Part shown: one piece after another, positions 1 to 8,160 of the stretch
Layout of the letters: every line of letters begins with the position of its first letter
How positions within the stretch are numbered: the first letter of the stretch is position 1
NCBI GenBank assembly: GCA_003003725.1
Contig: PVWI01000027.1
Location: 1-35,417 of the forward strand
From: a filamentous cyanobacterium Phorm 6
Lineage (GTDB): Bacteria > Cyanobacteriota > Cyanobacteriia > Cyanobacteriales > Microcoleaceae
Length of the DNA: 35,417 nt
Reading direction: 5' to 3'
Notes under the pieces: model-generated
Seen by the model: only the letters and a program-made list of their open reading frames with translations
The model's database searches: none
Told to the model about the DNA's origin: nothing
Position numbers and translations under genes: made by a program

Positions 1-533
1 TTGTAAGTTTGTGCTAAAAGTGCGCTGACAGCCCAGGAAATACCCAAAGATAGAGGTAAAATTATGGCGATAAATGTGCTGCGAGTGCGATCGAAATCCG
101 ATCGCGATTTCAGCACCTGCAAGCCGCCAAAAAATAGCAAACAAAACACCGCAATTCCCGTTACCAGCAGCCAACTAACGCTGCGGACAAACTGCTGTAA
201 AATTAAACTTACGCCCCACGTCGCCAGCAAAGTTTCTAGAGGCCGCCCGTAGAGATAGCGAATCACTCCGCGTTCGAGAATTAATCCTACCAGTGCCGCT
301 ACTAAAAAAGCTAGGGGAATGGCAAATAAAATATACATTTCAAAGGCAAATCCTCCGATACCTTTGAAGACATTCTGCACTACAAAAGTTGTATAAGCTC
401 CCAGCATCATCAATTCGCCGTGAGCCATATTAATCACGCCCATCAACCCGAAAATAATCGCTAATCCCAGGGCTGCAATTAACAAAACAGCGCCGATACT
501 AATGCCGTTAAATAAACCGTCCAATATCGCCAC
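1..533 (-). CDS. urtB: Urea ABC transporter permease UrtB (N-terminal part, cut by window edge)
   Basis: Membrane permease of the branched-chain-amino-acid-type ABC family; with UrtA, C, D and E it imports urea. The reverse strand reads from a GTG at 533, preceded by GGAGG about 6 bases upstream, giving 177 codons before the edge. The start matches LivH/UrtB permeases: GISIGAVLLIAALGLAIIFG, then GVINMAHGELMMLGAY, then RPLETLLATWGVSLILQQ. After that comes an extra hydrophobic stretch (WLLVTGIAVFCFLFFGG, then a charged SRSDFDRTRS loop and another membrane segment); from memory, cyanobacterial UrtB proteins are variable at this point, and the rest lies outside the window. It follows urtA on the same strand, but with a 358-base repeat-filled gap, so co-transcription must cross hairpins. 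Identity as UrtB rests on adjacency to UrtA and on the motif; a general amino-acid LivH is the alternative. Confidence 0.85.
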   Translation of the reverse strand, partial: MAILDGLFNGISIGAVLLIAALGLAIIFGLMGVINMAHGELMMLGAYTTFVVQNVFKGIGGFAFEMYILFAIPLAFLVAALVGLILERGVIRYLYGRPLETLLATWGVSLILQQFVRSVSWLLVTGIAVFCLLFFGGLQVLKSRSDFDRTRSTFIAIILPLSLGISWAVSALLAQTY

Positions 534-639
534 TTTTTTCCTCCTATTTTTTTACCTACAATATTTTGGTAGAGAGGCGGGTTTTGTCTCGTTGGTGTCA
601 ACTTAGAACTAAAACCCTCTGTATATTTCGCTTGTAGCC

Positions 640-830
640 TAGTCTAGATCCCCCTAAATCCCCCTTAAGAAGGGGGACTTTGAAGACTCCAGTTCCCCCG
701 TCTTAAGGGGAGTAGGGGTTGACGCAAGGAGACTCCAGTTCTCCCTTATTAAGGGAGTAGGGATTGACGAAAGAATGCTCTTACTCCCCCCTTATTAAGG
801 GGGGTCGGGGGGGATCTCCGGGTTTGAAGA
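640..830. repeat. C/G-run palindromic repeats in the urtA-urtB gap
   Basis: The gap 534-891 holds three related units: CCCCCTAAATCCCCCTT near 650, CCCCCGTCTTAAGGGG near 705, and CCCCCCTTATTAAGGGGGG near 787-805 followed by a G run. Each can fold as a hairpin of a C run against a G run with a TTAA-like centre. The same family appears inside leuS at 18421-18465. They could attenuate urtB relative to urtA; that role is inferred. Nothing else is recognisable in this gap apart from the urtB ribosome-binding site. Confidence 0.75.
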
Positions 831-891
831 CACGCCCTAGGGGGAGCGAAGATACGTTGCCAACGTTAATAAAATTGGTATTACCTACCGA

Positions 892-2220
892 TCAAACTTT
901 GAATTTGCCGCCTTTTGCCGGATCTGACCAATCACAAGAAAACCCTTTTGTTTCGGGGACAAACTGATTCCAAGGCACCGGCTTCACTGCTTCTGGAGTA
1001 GCAAAAACAATCTCAAACAAACCGTCTTCTCTTACTTGGCCCAATCGCACAAATTTAGCAAGGTGGTGGTTGTTTTCTAGCGTCACTTTGCCCTCCGGCG
1101 CCTCAAAAGTTTGACCCAAAGCTGCCGCCCGCACTTTGTCCAAATCGTCGGGTGTTCCTGCTTTTTCGACGGCTTGCTTCCACAGGTAAACCATGATGTA
1201 AGCTGCTTCCATCGGATCGTTGGTCACTCTGTCTTTACCATATTTTGCTTTGAAAGCTTCCACAAATTTTTTGTTTGCTGGAGATTCCACCGTCATGAAG
1301 TAATTCCAGGCGGCGTAATGGCCTTTGAGATATTCTACGCCGATCGCCTTTACTTCTTCTTCTGCAATACTGACAGACATTGACGGATATTTATCCGGCC
1401 CCAAACCTGCACCCTGCAACTGTTTGAAAAATGCGACGTTGCTGTCGCCGTTGAGGGAATTGAAGATGACGCCACCGTCGGGCAAAGCTGCCTTGATTTT
1501 AGTAATAATTGGTGTGACTTCTGTACCGCCCAAAGGTATGTAATCTTCCCCAACCAATTCGCCGCCTTTGGCTGCTAGCTGTGCTTTGATGATGGTATTT
1601 GCTGTGCGGGGAAAAACGTAGTCAGACCCCACTAAGAAGAATTTTTTGCCTTTATTTTCTAGCAGCCAGTCTACTGCGGGTTCGATTTGTTGATTTGGCG
1701 CTGCCCCGGTATAAAAGATGTTTTTTGAACACTCTTGACCCTCGTATTGTACGGGATACCAGAGCATATGATTTTTTTCTTCAAATACTGGCAATACTGC
1801 TTTGCGGCTGGCTGATGTCCAGCAGCCGAAGACGGTGACAACTTTGTCTTGATCGATCAATTTTTTGGCTTTTTCGGCAAAAGTCGGCCAGTCTGAATTG
1901 CCATCTTCTACTATTGCTTCGATTTGTTTTCCGAGGACGCCGCCAGCTTTGTTGATTTCTTCGATCGCTAATTGTTCGGCATCGACAACGCTTTTTTCGC
2001 TGATGGACATTGTGCCGCTTAAGGAATGCAAAATTCCTACTTTTATCGTGTTTCCACCGCCGACTGCGGCAGGTGCTGCTGGTGTAGTTCCTGTTGCTGT
2101 TGGAGAAGCGGCTGGGGTTGCTGTTGGAGTCGGAGTTCTACAAGCTTTTAGAAATAAACTTGATGTTATGGTAGCAGAACTGTATAAAAGAAATTTCCGT
2201 CGATCGAATCGCTTTGTCAT
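892..2220 (-). CDS. urtA: Urea ABC transporter substrate-binding lipoprotein UrtA
   Basis: Periplasmic ligand-binding component of the urea importer, 442 aa, the usual length. The N-terminus has a twin-arginine-like motif (FDRRKFLLY, residues 6-13) followed by a hydrophobic stretch and a lipobox LKAC with the lipidated Cys at 27, so it is probably a Tat-exported lipoprotein. A Pro/Ala/Thr-rich linker (about 28-58) leads into a Peripla_BP_5/Leu-binding-like fold: [34 protein letters not shown], and [20 protein letters not shown], the last being characteristic of UrtA/FmdD-type urea and amide receptors. The gene is preceded by a near-ideal NtcA promoter (2285-2326) and followed by urtB. The family assignment is firm; urea specificity follows from the UrtA-type motif and the neighbour. 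Confidence 0.95.
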   Translation of the reverse strand: MTKRFDRRKFLLYSSATITSSLFLKACRTPTPTATPAASPTATGTTPAAPAAVGGGNTIKVGILHSLSGTMSISEKSVVDAEQLAIEEINKAGGVLGKQIEAIVEDGNSDWPTFAEKAKKLIDQDKVVTVFGCWTSASRKAVLPVFEEKNHMLWYPVQYEGQECSKNIFYTGAAPNQQIEPAVDWLLENKGKKFFLVGSDYVFPRTANTIIKAQLAAKGGELVGEDYIPLGGTEVTPIITKIKAALPDGGVIFNSLNGDSNVAFFKQLQGAGLGPDKYPSMSVSIAEEEVKAIGVEYLKGHYAAWNYFMTVESPANKKFVEAFKAKYGKDRVTNDPMEAAYIMVYLWKQAVEKAGTPDDLDKVRAAALGQTFEAPEGKVTLENNHHLAKFVRLGQVREDGLFEIVFATPEAVKPVPWNQFVPETKGFSCDWSDPAKGGKFKV

Positions 2221-2284
2221 TCTCTGTTTTTAACTCCTGAATAGATGAGTCGGATCTCTGAGAATAATAACATATGGCGACTTG

Positions 2285-2326
2285 ATATTAAGACTCCCTT
2301 AAGGAGAGTGTTGTATGCTTGGATAC
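2285..2326 (-). promoter_or_regulatory. NtcA-activated (class II type) promoter of urtA
   Basis: The palindrome GTATGCTTGGATAC (2313-2326) fits the NtcA consensus GTA-N8-TAC exactly. Reading toward urtA on the minus strand, 22 bases separate it from TAATAT (2290-2285), which fits the -10 form TAN3T. The 22-23 base spacing is the one known for NtcA-activated promoters, placing transcription start near 2278 and leaving a leader of roughly 58 bases before the urtA ATG. NtcA control of urt genes is established in other cyanobacteria; here it is read from sequence only. Confidence 0.85.
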
Positions 2327-2386
2327 AAAACTTATTTAATAAAACAAGTTTCGATCGCACTTTGCTGTCTGACTTTGCTGTCAGTA

Positions 2387-2414
2387 CGATCCTCTTCGAG
2401 GGCTTCGCTAACGA
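2387..2414 (-). repeat. Short (21-bp) form of the HIP1-associated small repeat
   Basis: Twenty-one bases (2392-2412) sit between CGATC and GA, so removing them would leave CGATCGA. On the minus strand they read GTTAGCGAAGCCC, T, then CGAAGAG: the first 13 and last 7 bases of the 42-bp element found at 7122-7163 and 15501-15542. It looks like an internally deleted copy in the opposite orientation. It lies between the urtA promoter and the tRNA gene. Confidence 0.7.
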
Positions 2415-2438
2415 ACTTTGGTAAATGATTTTGACCTA

Positions 2439-2511
2439 TGGAGAATAGCGGACTCGAACCGCTGGCCTCTGCGGTGCGATCGCAGCGCTCTACCAACTGA
2501 GCTAATTCCCC
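2439..2511 (-). tRNA. tRNA-Ala (anticodon CGC)
   Basis: The minus strand folds as a complete 73-base cloverleaf: acceptor GGGGAAT pairing with ATTCTCC (one G-T), D-arm GCTC/GAGC, anticodon stem CTGCG/CGCAG with loop ATCGCAC giving anticodon CGC, five-base variable loop, T-stem AGCGG/CCGCT with loop TTCGAGT, discriminator A. The 3' CCA is not encoded. Anticodon CGC reads the alanine codon GCG. The anticodon arm contains the octamer GCGATCGC, identical to HIP1. Confidence 0.95.
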
Positions 2512-2644
2512 TGATTGACTTTGAATTTAGCCTTTTTTTAGATACGGATTTCAGATATAGATTGCCGAATCTAAAAGGCTTACAACTTACGTATGCTTTT
2601 TTTTGCAGACCGCCAACAACACTAGCACGTAACTCCTAAAAATG

Positions 2645-3367
2645 TCAAGTGTTTGGTGCGGTCGATTTTGGGGCGATCGAGCAAAGTTCCGACACTCTGT
2701 CCAACTCTAAATCAGCAAAATAGTCCACCGTCCAATTAGCTTGACGCTGGATCATGTGAAACGGGTAAGTGTGAGTCACTCCCGCTACTTGCATCCCCGC
2801 TTTTTTCGCCGCTTCAATCCCCGCAAAAGTGTCTTCTAATGCCAAACACTCGATCGCCCGCAAGTTAAAACCGGGATATTTCTGGTTGAGAAGTTCCACC
2901 GCCAACAGATAGCAGTCGGGTTCTGGTTTACTCGCCGCCAAGTCATCGCCTGAGACAATTAACTCAAAATTTGCAGCCAAACCCGATCGATCTAACACTA
3001 ATTCTATATCCGATCGCATGGCCCCGCTGACTACCGCCATTTTTAGCCCAGAAACCCGAATTTTGTCAATAAATTCTGCCAAACCATCATAAACTGGCAA
3101 TGTTTCCAAACTATCTATTTTTTCCTGATAAGCTTGAGTCTTGCCTAGTAGCAAGCGATCGAGATATGTTTCTGTGAGATATCGTCCCCGGCGCTTCAGG
3201 AGTTCGGTAATGTAAGTGCGATCGCTCCTTCCCAAACAAATTTCGCGAAACTCCCCGCGTTTGAGCTGGAGATTTTCATCGAGCATTAGTCGATCGATTA
3301 TGTTCTCGTGAATCGCCTCGTCATTAATAATAACACCATTAAAATCAAATAAAACTGCTTTTAACAT
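2645..3367 (-). CDS. HAD-superfamily hydrolase, beta-phosphoglucomutase-like, with altered DxD motif
   Basis: A 240-aa protein with the full C1-capped HAD layout: motif I FDFNGV (nucleophile Asp8), a helical cap (about residues 18-90), motif II AVVSGAMRS (near 110-118), a Lys in the SKPEP motif, and motif IV ALEDTFAGIEAAKKAG. Family members act as sugar-phosphate phosphatases or beta-phosphoglucomutases. The second Asp of the usual DxD, the general acid/base, is Asn10 here, so ordinary phosphatase chemistry may be weak or changed; phosphonatases, which lack it too, show that the position can vary. Substrate is unknown. The ATG at 3367 follows directly on a seven-base tandem array with no clear ribosome-binding site. 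Confidence 0.8.
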   Translation of the reverse strand: MLKAVLFDFNGVIINDEAIHENIIDRLMLDENLQLKRGEFREICLGRSDRTYITELLKRRGRYLTETYLDRLLLGKTQAYQEKIDSLETLPVYDGLAEFIDKIRVSGLKMAVVSGAMRSDIELVLDRSGLAANFELIVSGDDLAASKPEPDCYLLAVELLNQKYPGFNLRAIECLALEDTFAGIEAAKKAGMQVAGVTHTYPFHMIQRQANWTVDYFADLELDRVSELCSIAPKSTAPNT

Positions 3368-3474
3368 TAGTCATTAGTCATTAGTTATTAGTCATTAGTC
3401 TGTTAACTGTTAACTGTTAACTGTTAACTGTTAACTGTTAACTGTTAACTGTTAACTGTTAACTGTTAACTGTT
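3366..3474. repeat. Two adjoining heptanucleotide tandem arrays
   Basis: About five copies of TTAGTCA (3366-3400, one imperfect) are followed by ten exact copies of TGTTAAC (3401-3470) plus TGTT. They fill essentially the whole 113-base space between the HAD start codon and the methyltransferase stop codon. These are the short tandemly repeated repetitive (STRR) sequences known from filamentous cyanobacteria. No spacer structure is present, so this is not a CRISPR. Confidence 0.95.
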
Positions 3475-3480
3475 CGTACA

Positions 3481-4380
3481 TCAAGCAGGTGCTGGAATCC
3501 CCGGTAAATCGCCCTCAAAATCAGGAGTTCGATCGCCCAAATTCCACACATTCTCCTGACGCACAGGTTCCAACTCTTCTCCAGGTAGAGGTTTCACGCC
3601 CTGCGTCACCTGATGTACCCACCAGTGTTCCTGAGTTTGCACCCTTGCAAAGCCAGCCGCCCCCATCCAAGCATCGACGCTACCAGTCGCATAAGACTTA
3701 ATATAAGGTTCTTCAAAGATATCAGTCAGCCACTCTGTCTGCCGCAAAGTTTTTTGATTTCCGTCCAAAATTGCCACTTGTCCCCCAACTCTCAGCAGTC
3801 GGAAACTTTCTCGCAAAATTGCCCGCGATACAGCAGGCGGCGTTTCGTGAAACAACAAAGAAGCTGCGACTAAATCGCAGCTAGCATCTGGAAAACCAAC
3901 ACTTTCGGCATTTCCGTGCAACCACTCGATATTTAAGCCGGCTTTTTGCGCTTTCATTTCGGCGACTATCAGCATATGAGGCGACAAGTCCAGCCCAATC
4001 ACTTCCGCATCGGGGAAGGCTTGCTTGAGCATCAGCGTGGTCGAACCGGTGCCGCATCCCAAATCGATAATTCGGCGCGGTTTAACCCGCACAGCGTCAA
4101 TTAACCCTTGCCTGACGATTGTTTCGTTGGGAGGCAAAACGTATTGGGTGATTGGATCGTAGGAAACCGCTGCGCTGGGGTTTAGGTAGCCGTTTTTGAT
4201 GCCGTGAAAGTTTTGGCTGCTGTAATATTCGGGATAAACTAGGTTTGGTTGTCGGTAGCGATCGCCCGCTGTTTCCCAGTCAATACCTTCGTAGAGTCGT
4301 TTCATTGCTTCTTCGTCGATCGCCAGTCGAATCAGGGGCGACAAAAAGCGCTCGAAAATTGTATCCTTGCCAACAGCCAT
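3481..4380 (-). CDS. Class I SAM-dependent methyltransferase (Methyltransf_11/UbiE-like)
   Basis: A 299-aa protein. Motif I is IIDLGCGTGS (residues 104-113), the acidic end of strand 2 is VIGLDLSPHM (128-136), followed by GNAESVGFPDASCDLVAASL (157-175) and a post-motif RLLRVGGQVAILD (194-206). About 100 residues precede the Rossmann core and contain NFHGIKNGYLNPSAAVSYD, which probably forms the substrate side. The acceptor cannot be named from sequence. The start is well supported by GAAAGGAG 4-11 bases upstream of ATG. Its stop faces the heptamer array at 3401-3474. Confidence 0.85.
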   Translation of the reverse strand: MAVGKDTIFERFLSPLIRLAIDEEAMKRLYEGIDWETAGDRYRQPNLVYPEYYSSQNFHGIKNGYLNPSAAVSYDPITQYVLPPNETIVRQGLIDAVRVKPRRIIDLGCGTGSTTLMLKQAFPDAEVIGLDLSPHMLIVAEMKAQKAGLNIEWLHGNAESVGFPDASCDLVAASLLFHETPPAVSRAILRESFRLLRVGGQVAILDGNQKTLRQTEWLTDIFEEPYIKSYATGSVDAWMGAAGFARVQTQEHWWVHQVTQGVKPLPGEELEPVRQENVWNLGDRTPDFEGDLPGIPAPA

Positions 4381-4424
4381 AAAACTCCTTTCATAAAAAC
4401 TCTTTTAATTTTACTAGCTCTTGC

Positions 4425-4449
4425 AGGGACACGGCAGTGCCGTGTCCCT
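4425..4449. repeat. Palindrome AGGGACACGGCA/TGCCGTGTCCCT
   Basis: A perfect 12-bp inverted repeat with one central base, lying between the histidine kinase stop and the methyltransferase start. Its right half plus the flank (GGCAGTGCCGTGTCCCTAC) recurs exactly in the long hairpin core at 32491-32509. It may also act as a terminator-like hairpin for nothing obvious, since it is upstream of the methyltransferase gene. Confidence 0.85.
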
Positions 4450-4496
4450 ACTTTTGGGAATTAATATAACCCTCGAACCTCTATCCGTTACCTCCG

Positions 4497-7004
4497 TTAC
4501 AAAATTTGTTGGCTTAATTCCCTCTTCCTGCTTGTTTCTTGCCGCTCATTACTAATAGGAATTTTGACCAAAAACTCCGTCCCGCCGCCCGGAGGTTTAG
4601 AAATTTCGATGCTGCCACCGTGTCCGTCCACTACAATTTTGTAACTAATTGCTAACCCCAAGCCAGTGCCTTGACCCACGGGTTTTGTAGTAAAAAATGG
4701 GTTAAATATTTGGTCTTTAATGCTGTCGGGAATTCCGGGGCCGTTATCGGCGATCGCGATTTTCAGAAATTTACCGCCATTTTCGCGAACTACTCCCGTG
4801 GACAGGGTAATGATTTTATCCAGGCGATCGATCTCGTTCAAGGCATCGATCGCATTACTCAGCAAGTTCATAAATACCTGATTTAGCTGAGACGGATAGC
4901 ACTCGACTGAAGGCACTTTTCCGTATCTCTTGACTATATAAATTCCATTTTTGATGCGGTTGGAGAGCAGCAGCAAGGTATTTTCCATACCTTCGTGAAT
5001 ATCTGCCTGCTTTTTGTCAGATTCATCAAGGCGAGAAAAGTTACGCAAGGAAAGAACTATGCTGCGAATGCGTTCGGTTCCTATTTTCATGGAATTCAAT
5101 ATATGCGGCAAATCTTCCTCGATAAATTCCAGCTCGATTTCTTCGGCAAACTCTGCGATTTCCGGGGGAACCTCTGGGAATGTTTGTTTGTACAAACTCA
5201 CCAATTCTAATAAATCTTTAGTATATTTTGTGGTGTGAGGCAAATTAGCCGAAATGAAGTTAACCGGGTTGTTGATTTCGTGCGCTATCCCCGCCACCAT
5301 TTGACCGAGGGATGACATTTTTTCGCTCTGCACTAAATGAGTTTGAGTTTTTTTGAGTTCAGTTAAGGCACTATTCAGCAGTTTTACTTGGTCTTGGGTT
5401 TGACTGTAAAGGTGAGCTTGAGTAATTGCGATCGCCAGTTGGTCTGCGGAGGCTTTTAACAGTTTGATTTCCTCCCCGCTCCAAAACCACTGAGTAGCAT
5501 GGCTGCAAATTAAATAACCCTGCGGCGGGTTTTGAGTCTGGACAGGCACGGCTAAATAGCTATTAGCTTTAAGTGGGAGCGCTTGACTTGCATCTTCTGC
5601 CCAAGTGTCGCTAGAAAAAATAAATGGCTCGCATTGACCGCTTTGTAATGACAAATTTCCGACAAAGTAAGGCTCAAACTTTATGACTTCTGTCGGACAA
5701 TCAGATTGGCAACATTCCCACAGGATTTGTAACATTTTGTTTTGCGGTTCGTACCAACCAAAAGCCGCTCGTTCTAGATGCAGCAAATTTACTATTTCTT
5801 CGACTGTAGTTTGCACGATTTGGTCTAAATCTAGAGAAGCCCGAATGCGTCCGGCAATCCGGTTGAGCATGGCTTCTCGCTCCGCTTGGGCGCGATTGTT
5901 TTCAGAGGAGTAAATTAGCCAAATTGCTGCTATCATTGCCGGGACGAGCAGTCCGGCGACGACGGATGTCAGCAAATTTAATGCTTGCAGTTGGGATTCA
6001 ATATTTTCGCGGGGAATTACTAAGGCCATCGACCAGTTAACTTCCTTGAGGGGAGCGTAGGCTACATACACCCATTTGTGATCTATTTTTACCAGTTCGA
6101 TGTTCGTCTTGCGATCGATCATCTGCCGCGCAATTGTGGAGAGTACGGTGTCTTGTGACTGTAAAAAGCTTGGGGCCTGCCGATCGCTATTTCCGATTAA
6201 GTTAGTGTTGGGATGAACAATTGGCACTCCTTCGGAATTTAGCGCAAAAGCATAACTTTCGGAACCGTACTGCAAGCTGTTAGCAACATTTGCTACTCGG
6301 TCTAATTTAATGCCGCCCGAGAGGACTCCAATTACTTGATTGGAAGCCTGTGGCAATGCCAAAATAGGAGCTGAAACGACGATCGTCGAAACTTCTGTAG
6401 TGCGGCCGATCAGCGGGTCGGAAACGTTTAGCTGCCCCGCCATTGCTTTTTTAAAGTGTTGGCGGTCTTTGATGTTCGTGCGGTTGCCTAGAGTGCTCGT
6501 TAGTGAGCCGTCGGGTTGAATTAATGACAGGATGAAATACTCTTTTAACCTGTATATTTCTCCTTGCAACCGGGGCTCGACTAATTTCCAATTGAGAGTG
6601 CGAACCGTAGGATCGTAAGCAATGGTTTCTATTTCTGCTTTGCGGCTGCTGAGCCAGCGGTCGATTTCGTCAGTACCTTTTTCTAGTTTTAATAGTGCTA
6701 TTTCTTTTAAATTGTCGAGGATTAGTCCGCGCACAAAAAAATAGCTGATGCAAGCAGTTGTGCTAATACTTAAAGCCGTGCAGCCCAGAATTAGCAGGGT
6801 GAGCAAATGGCGGCGCTGCCGTCTGTGCTGCCAAAGACTGTGCGCTTGTTGCCACCCTGATTGAGCAGAAGTGCTGATGTTTTGCCAAAAGTGGCGCAGC
6901 TTTTTTGTTTGGTGGGACGGCTGCGTAGACACATCTCTGGCTGGATTTGCTGGGTTTTGCATCATCAAATGTTCTCGTCGAGAGTCAAATTGATCAAACG
7001 GCAT
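4497..7004 (-). CDS. Membrane sensor histidine kinase (Cache-GAF-HisKA-HATPase)
   Basis: An 835-aa hybrid-free sensor kinase. A basic N-terminal tail precedes the first membrane segment (about 66-92); an extracytoplasmic region (about 93-343) resembles a double Cache/PAS sensor (FILSLIQPDGSLTSTLGNRTNIKDRQHF split across 157-184, and YAFALNSEGVPIVHPN at 251-266). The second membrane segment is about 344-366. A GAF-like domain follows (about 390-535), then a coiled coil and HisKA with H575 in GIAHEINNPVNFISAN, then an HATPase domain with N box NQVFMNLLSNAIDAL, G1 DNGPGIPD and G2 GQGTGLGLAIS. The H box form is the one common in cyanobacterial phosphate-relay kinases. No response regulator is adjacent, so its partner is elsewhere. 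The start is uncertain: ATGs at residues 14 and 15 are alternatives. Ligand is unknown. Confidence 0.9.
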   Translation of the reverse strand: MPFDQFDSRREHLMMQNPANPARDVSTQPSHQTKKLRHFWQNISTSAQSGWQQAHSLWQHRRQRRHLLTLLILGCTALSISTTACISYFFVRGLILDNLKEIALLKLEKGTDEIDRWLSSRKAEIETIAYDPTVRTLNWKLVEPRLQGEIYRLKEYFILSLIQPDGSLTSTLGNRTNIKDRQHFKKAMAGQLNVSDPLIGRTTEVSTIVVSAPILALPQASNQVIGVLSGGIKLDRVANVANSLQYGSESYAFALNSEGVPIVHPNTNLIGNSDRQAPSFLQSQDTVLSTIARQMIDRKTNIELVKIDHKWVYVAYAPLKEVNWSMALVIPRENIESQLQALNLLTSVVAGLLVPAMIAAIWLIYSSENNRAQAEREAMLNRIAGRIRASLDLDQIVQTTVEEIVNLLHLERAAFGWYEPQNKMLQILWECCQSDCPTEVIKFEPYFVGNLSLQSGQCEPFIFSSDTWAEDASQALPLKANSYLAVPVQTQNPPQGYLICSHATQWFWSGEEIKLLKASADQLAIAITQAHLYSQTQDQVKLLNSALTELKKTQTHLVQSEKMSSLGQMVAGIAHEINNPVNFISANLPHTTKYTKDLLELVSLYKQTFPEVPPEIAEFAEEIELEFIEEDLPHILNSMKIGTERIRSIVLSLRNFSRLDESDKKQADIHEGMENTLLLLSNRIKNGIYIVKRYGKVPSVECYPSQLNQVFMNLLSNAIDALNEIDRLDKIITLSTGVVRENGGKFLKIAIADNGPGIPDSIKDQIFNPFFTTKPVGQGTGLGLAISYKIVVDGHGGSIEISKPPGGGTEFLVKIPISNERQETSRKRELSQQIL

Positions 7005-7056
7005 TTATTATGGGTCATCCGGCAGAATTAATCAACCAAATAATCAGGGTTTGAGT

Positions 7057-7079
7057 CCTGATTGGTTGAACCAATCAGG
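7057..7079. repeat. Perfect 11-bp inverted repeat upstream of the histidine kinase
   Basis: CCTGATTGGTT and AACCAATCAGG are separated by one base. It lies 53 bases upstream of the kinase start, inside the 370-base gap 7005-7374. The same words occur nearby in looser form (ATCAACCAAATAATCAGG, AGTCCTGACTCC). It could be an operator or a mobile hairpin. The rest of the gap, apart from the element at 7120-7169, is AT-rich and shows no gene. Confidence 0.7.
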
Positions 7080-7119
7080 AGTTACAGTCCTGACTCCATA
7101 TAACTTTTAGGCCGATCGC

Positions 7120-7169
7120 GCGTTAGCGAAGCCCGCCCCTACGGGGGCTGCGCCAACGAAGAGGATCGC
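7120..7169. mobile_element. Small repeat in a HIP1 site: GC + 42 bp + GATCGC
   Basis: The 50 bases are identical to 15499-15548. Taking out the inner 42 (7122-7163: GTTAGCGAAGCCC...CGAAGAG) leaves GCGATCGC, an intact HIP1 octamer. The interior is partly self-complementary around GCCCGCCCCTACGGGGGC. This copy is intergenic; the other lies inside a gene. No coding capacity of its own, so any movement must depend on an outside enzyme. Confidence 0.8.
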
Positions 7170-7374
7170 ATTTTTTTTTGGCATCACTTTTATATTTCGA
7201 CCTTGGGTTTACCTACTTCAGGTTAGTACTTTACGATATCTTTAATATCTATCTCGTTTGTATAACAAAATTCTTGTAAATAACACAGAGGAAATACGGA
7301 GTTTTTTGAATTTAGAATGTATTATAATTTATCGGAAATCTCGGTTGACAAATTTACTAATTTGCGCTTTAGGT

Positions 7375-8103
7375 TCAAGGAGAAATTTTTTCGTCTAAAG
7401 CTTTTTTAGCCAAGCGGGTTGCATAGACTGTGAGGGCGATCGTGGCTAGCAAACCAATGCCGTACAAAGCCCACTCAGCAGTAGTGCGCGATCGCCCTTG
7501 TGCTCCAATTGCAGCCAAACTCCCCGCCAGGGAACCAATATAAACATACATCACAGTACCAGGAATCATCCCAATCCAAGATGCGAAAAAATAGTCTCTG
7601 AGAGATACCTGCGTGACTCCAAAAGCATAGTTAAGCAAATTAAATGGAAAAATTGGCGAAAGCCGCGTCAACAAGACAATTTTCCATCCTTCCAAGGCAA
7701 CTGCTGCATCTATCGCCTTAAATTTTTGATTGTTTTCTATCTGTTTAGAAACCCAGTCGCGAGTTAAATATCGCCCTACCAAAAAAGCGCAAGTTGCGCC
7801 CAAAACCGAGCCGATGGAAACGCAAACCGTACCGCCAACGACTCCGAACAAAACCCCAGAACCAAGAGTCAGCAAAGAACCGGGAATAAATAAAACCGTT
7901 GCGACAATGTAAATTAGAATAAAAGCTGCGGGGCCCCAAGGGCCGAGATTGGCGATCGACTCCAGCGCACTTTTCAGAATTCCTTGAAAGTTAAAAAACT
8001 TTCCCGCCACAATCAAAGCCACAACCAAACCAATCCCTAAAATCAGCTTCCACCTGTTGGATGGCGGCGGATTTTCTTCATCGGGCGATCGCAAATCCTT
8101 CAT
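7375..8103 (-). CDS. TVP38/TMEM64 (SNARE-associated/DedA-like) membrane protein
   Basis: A 242-aa integral membrane protein. A short charged N-terminus is followed by a membrane segment (about 19-38), then the SNARE-associated core: FIPGSLLTLGSGVLFGVVGG, a GATCAFLVGRYLTRDWV loop, LTRLSPIFPFNLLNYAFGVT, and SLRDYFFASWIGMIPGTVMY, ending with a last membrane segment near 210-230. Relatives are thought to be lipid scramblases or ion-linked transporters; the exact substrate is not known. It lies just downstream of arsS on the same strand across a repeat-filled 168-base gap. Genes of this family are often found near arsS in other cyanobacteria as I recall, which suggests but does not prove a role in arsenic handling. 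Confidence 0.88.
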   Translation of the reverse strand: MKDLRSPDEENPPPSNRWKLILGIGLVVALIVAGKFFNFQGILKSALESIANLGPWGPAAFILIYIVATVLFIPGSLLTLGSGVLFGVVGGTVCVSIGSVLGATCAFLVGRYLTRDWVSKQIENNQKFKAIDAAVALEGWKIVLLTRLSPIFPFNLLNYAFGVTQVSLRDYFFASWIGMIPGTVMYVYIGSLAGSLAAIGAQGRSRTTAEWALYGIGLLATIALTVYATRLAKKALDEKISP

Positions 8104-8160
8104 TGCTTAAATTCTCCACTCTCAATAATATGGGCATGGGGCATTGGGCCCAAAAGCATG

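Noticed and set aside
3401-3474. Possible CRISPR-like array
   Set aside because: The seven-base units are contiguous with no spacers; this is a simple tandem repeat.
3481-4380. ArsM (arsenite methyltransferase) as partner of ArsS
   Set aside because: The protein lacks the conserved cysteine set expected of ArsM and lies nearly 4 kb away behind a kinase gene.
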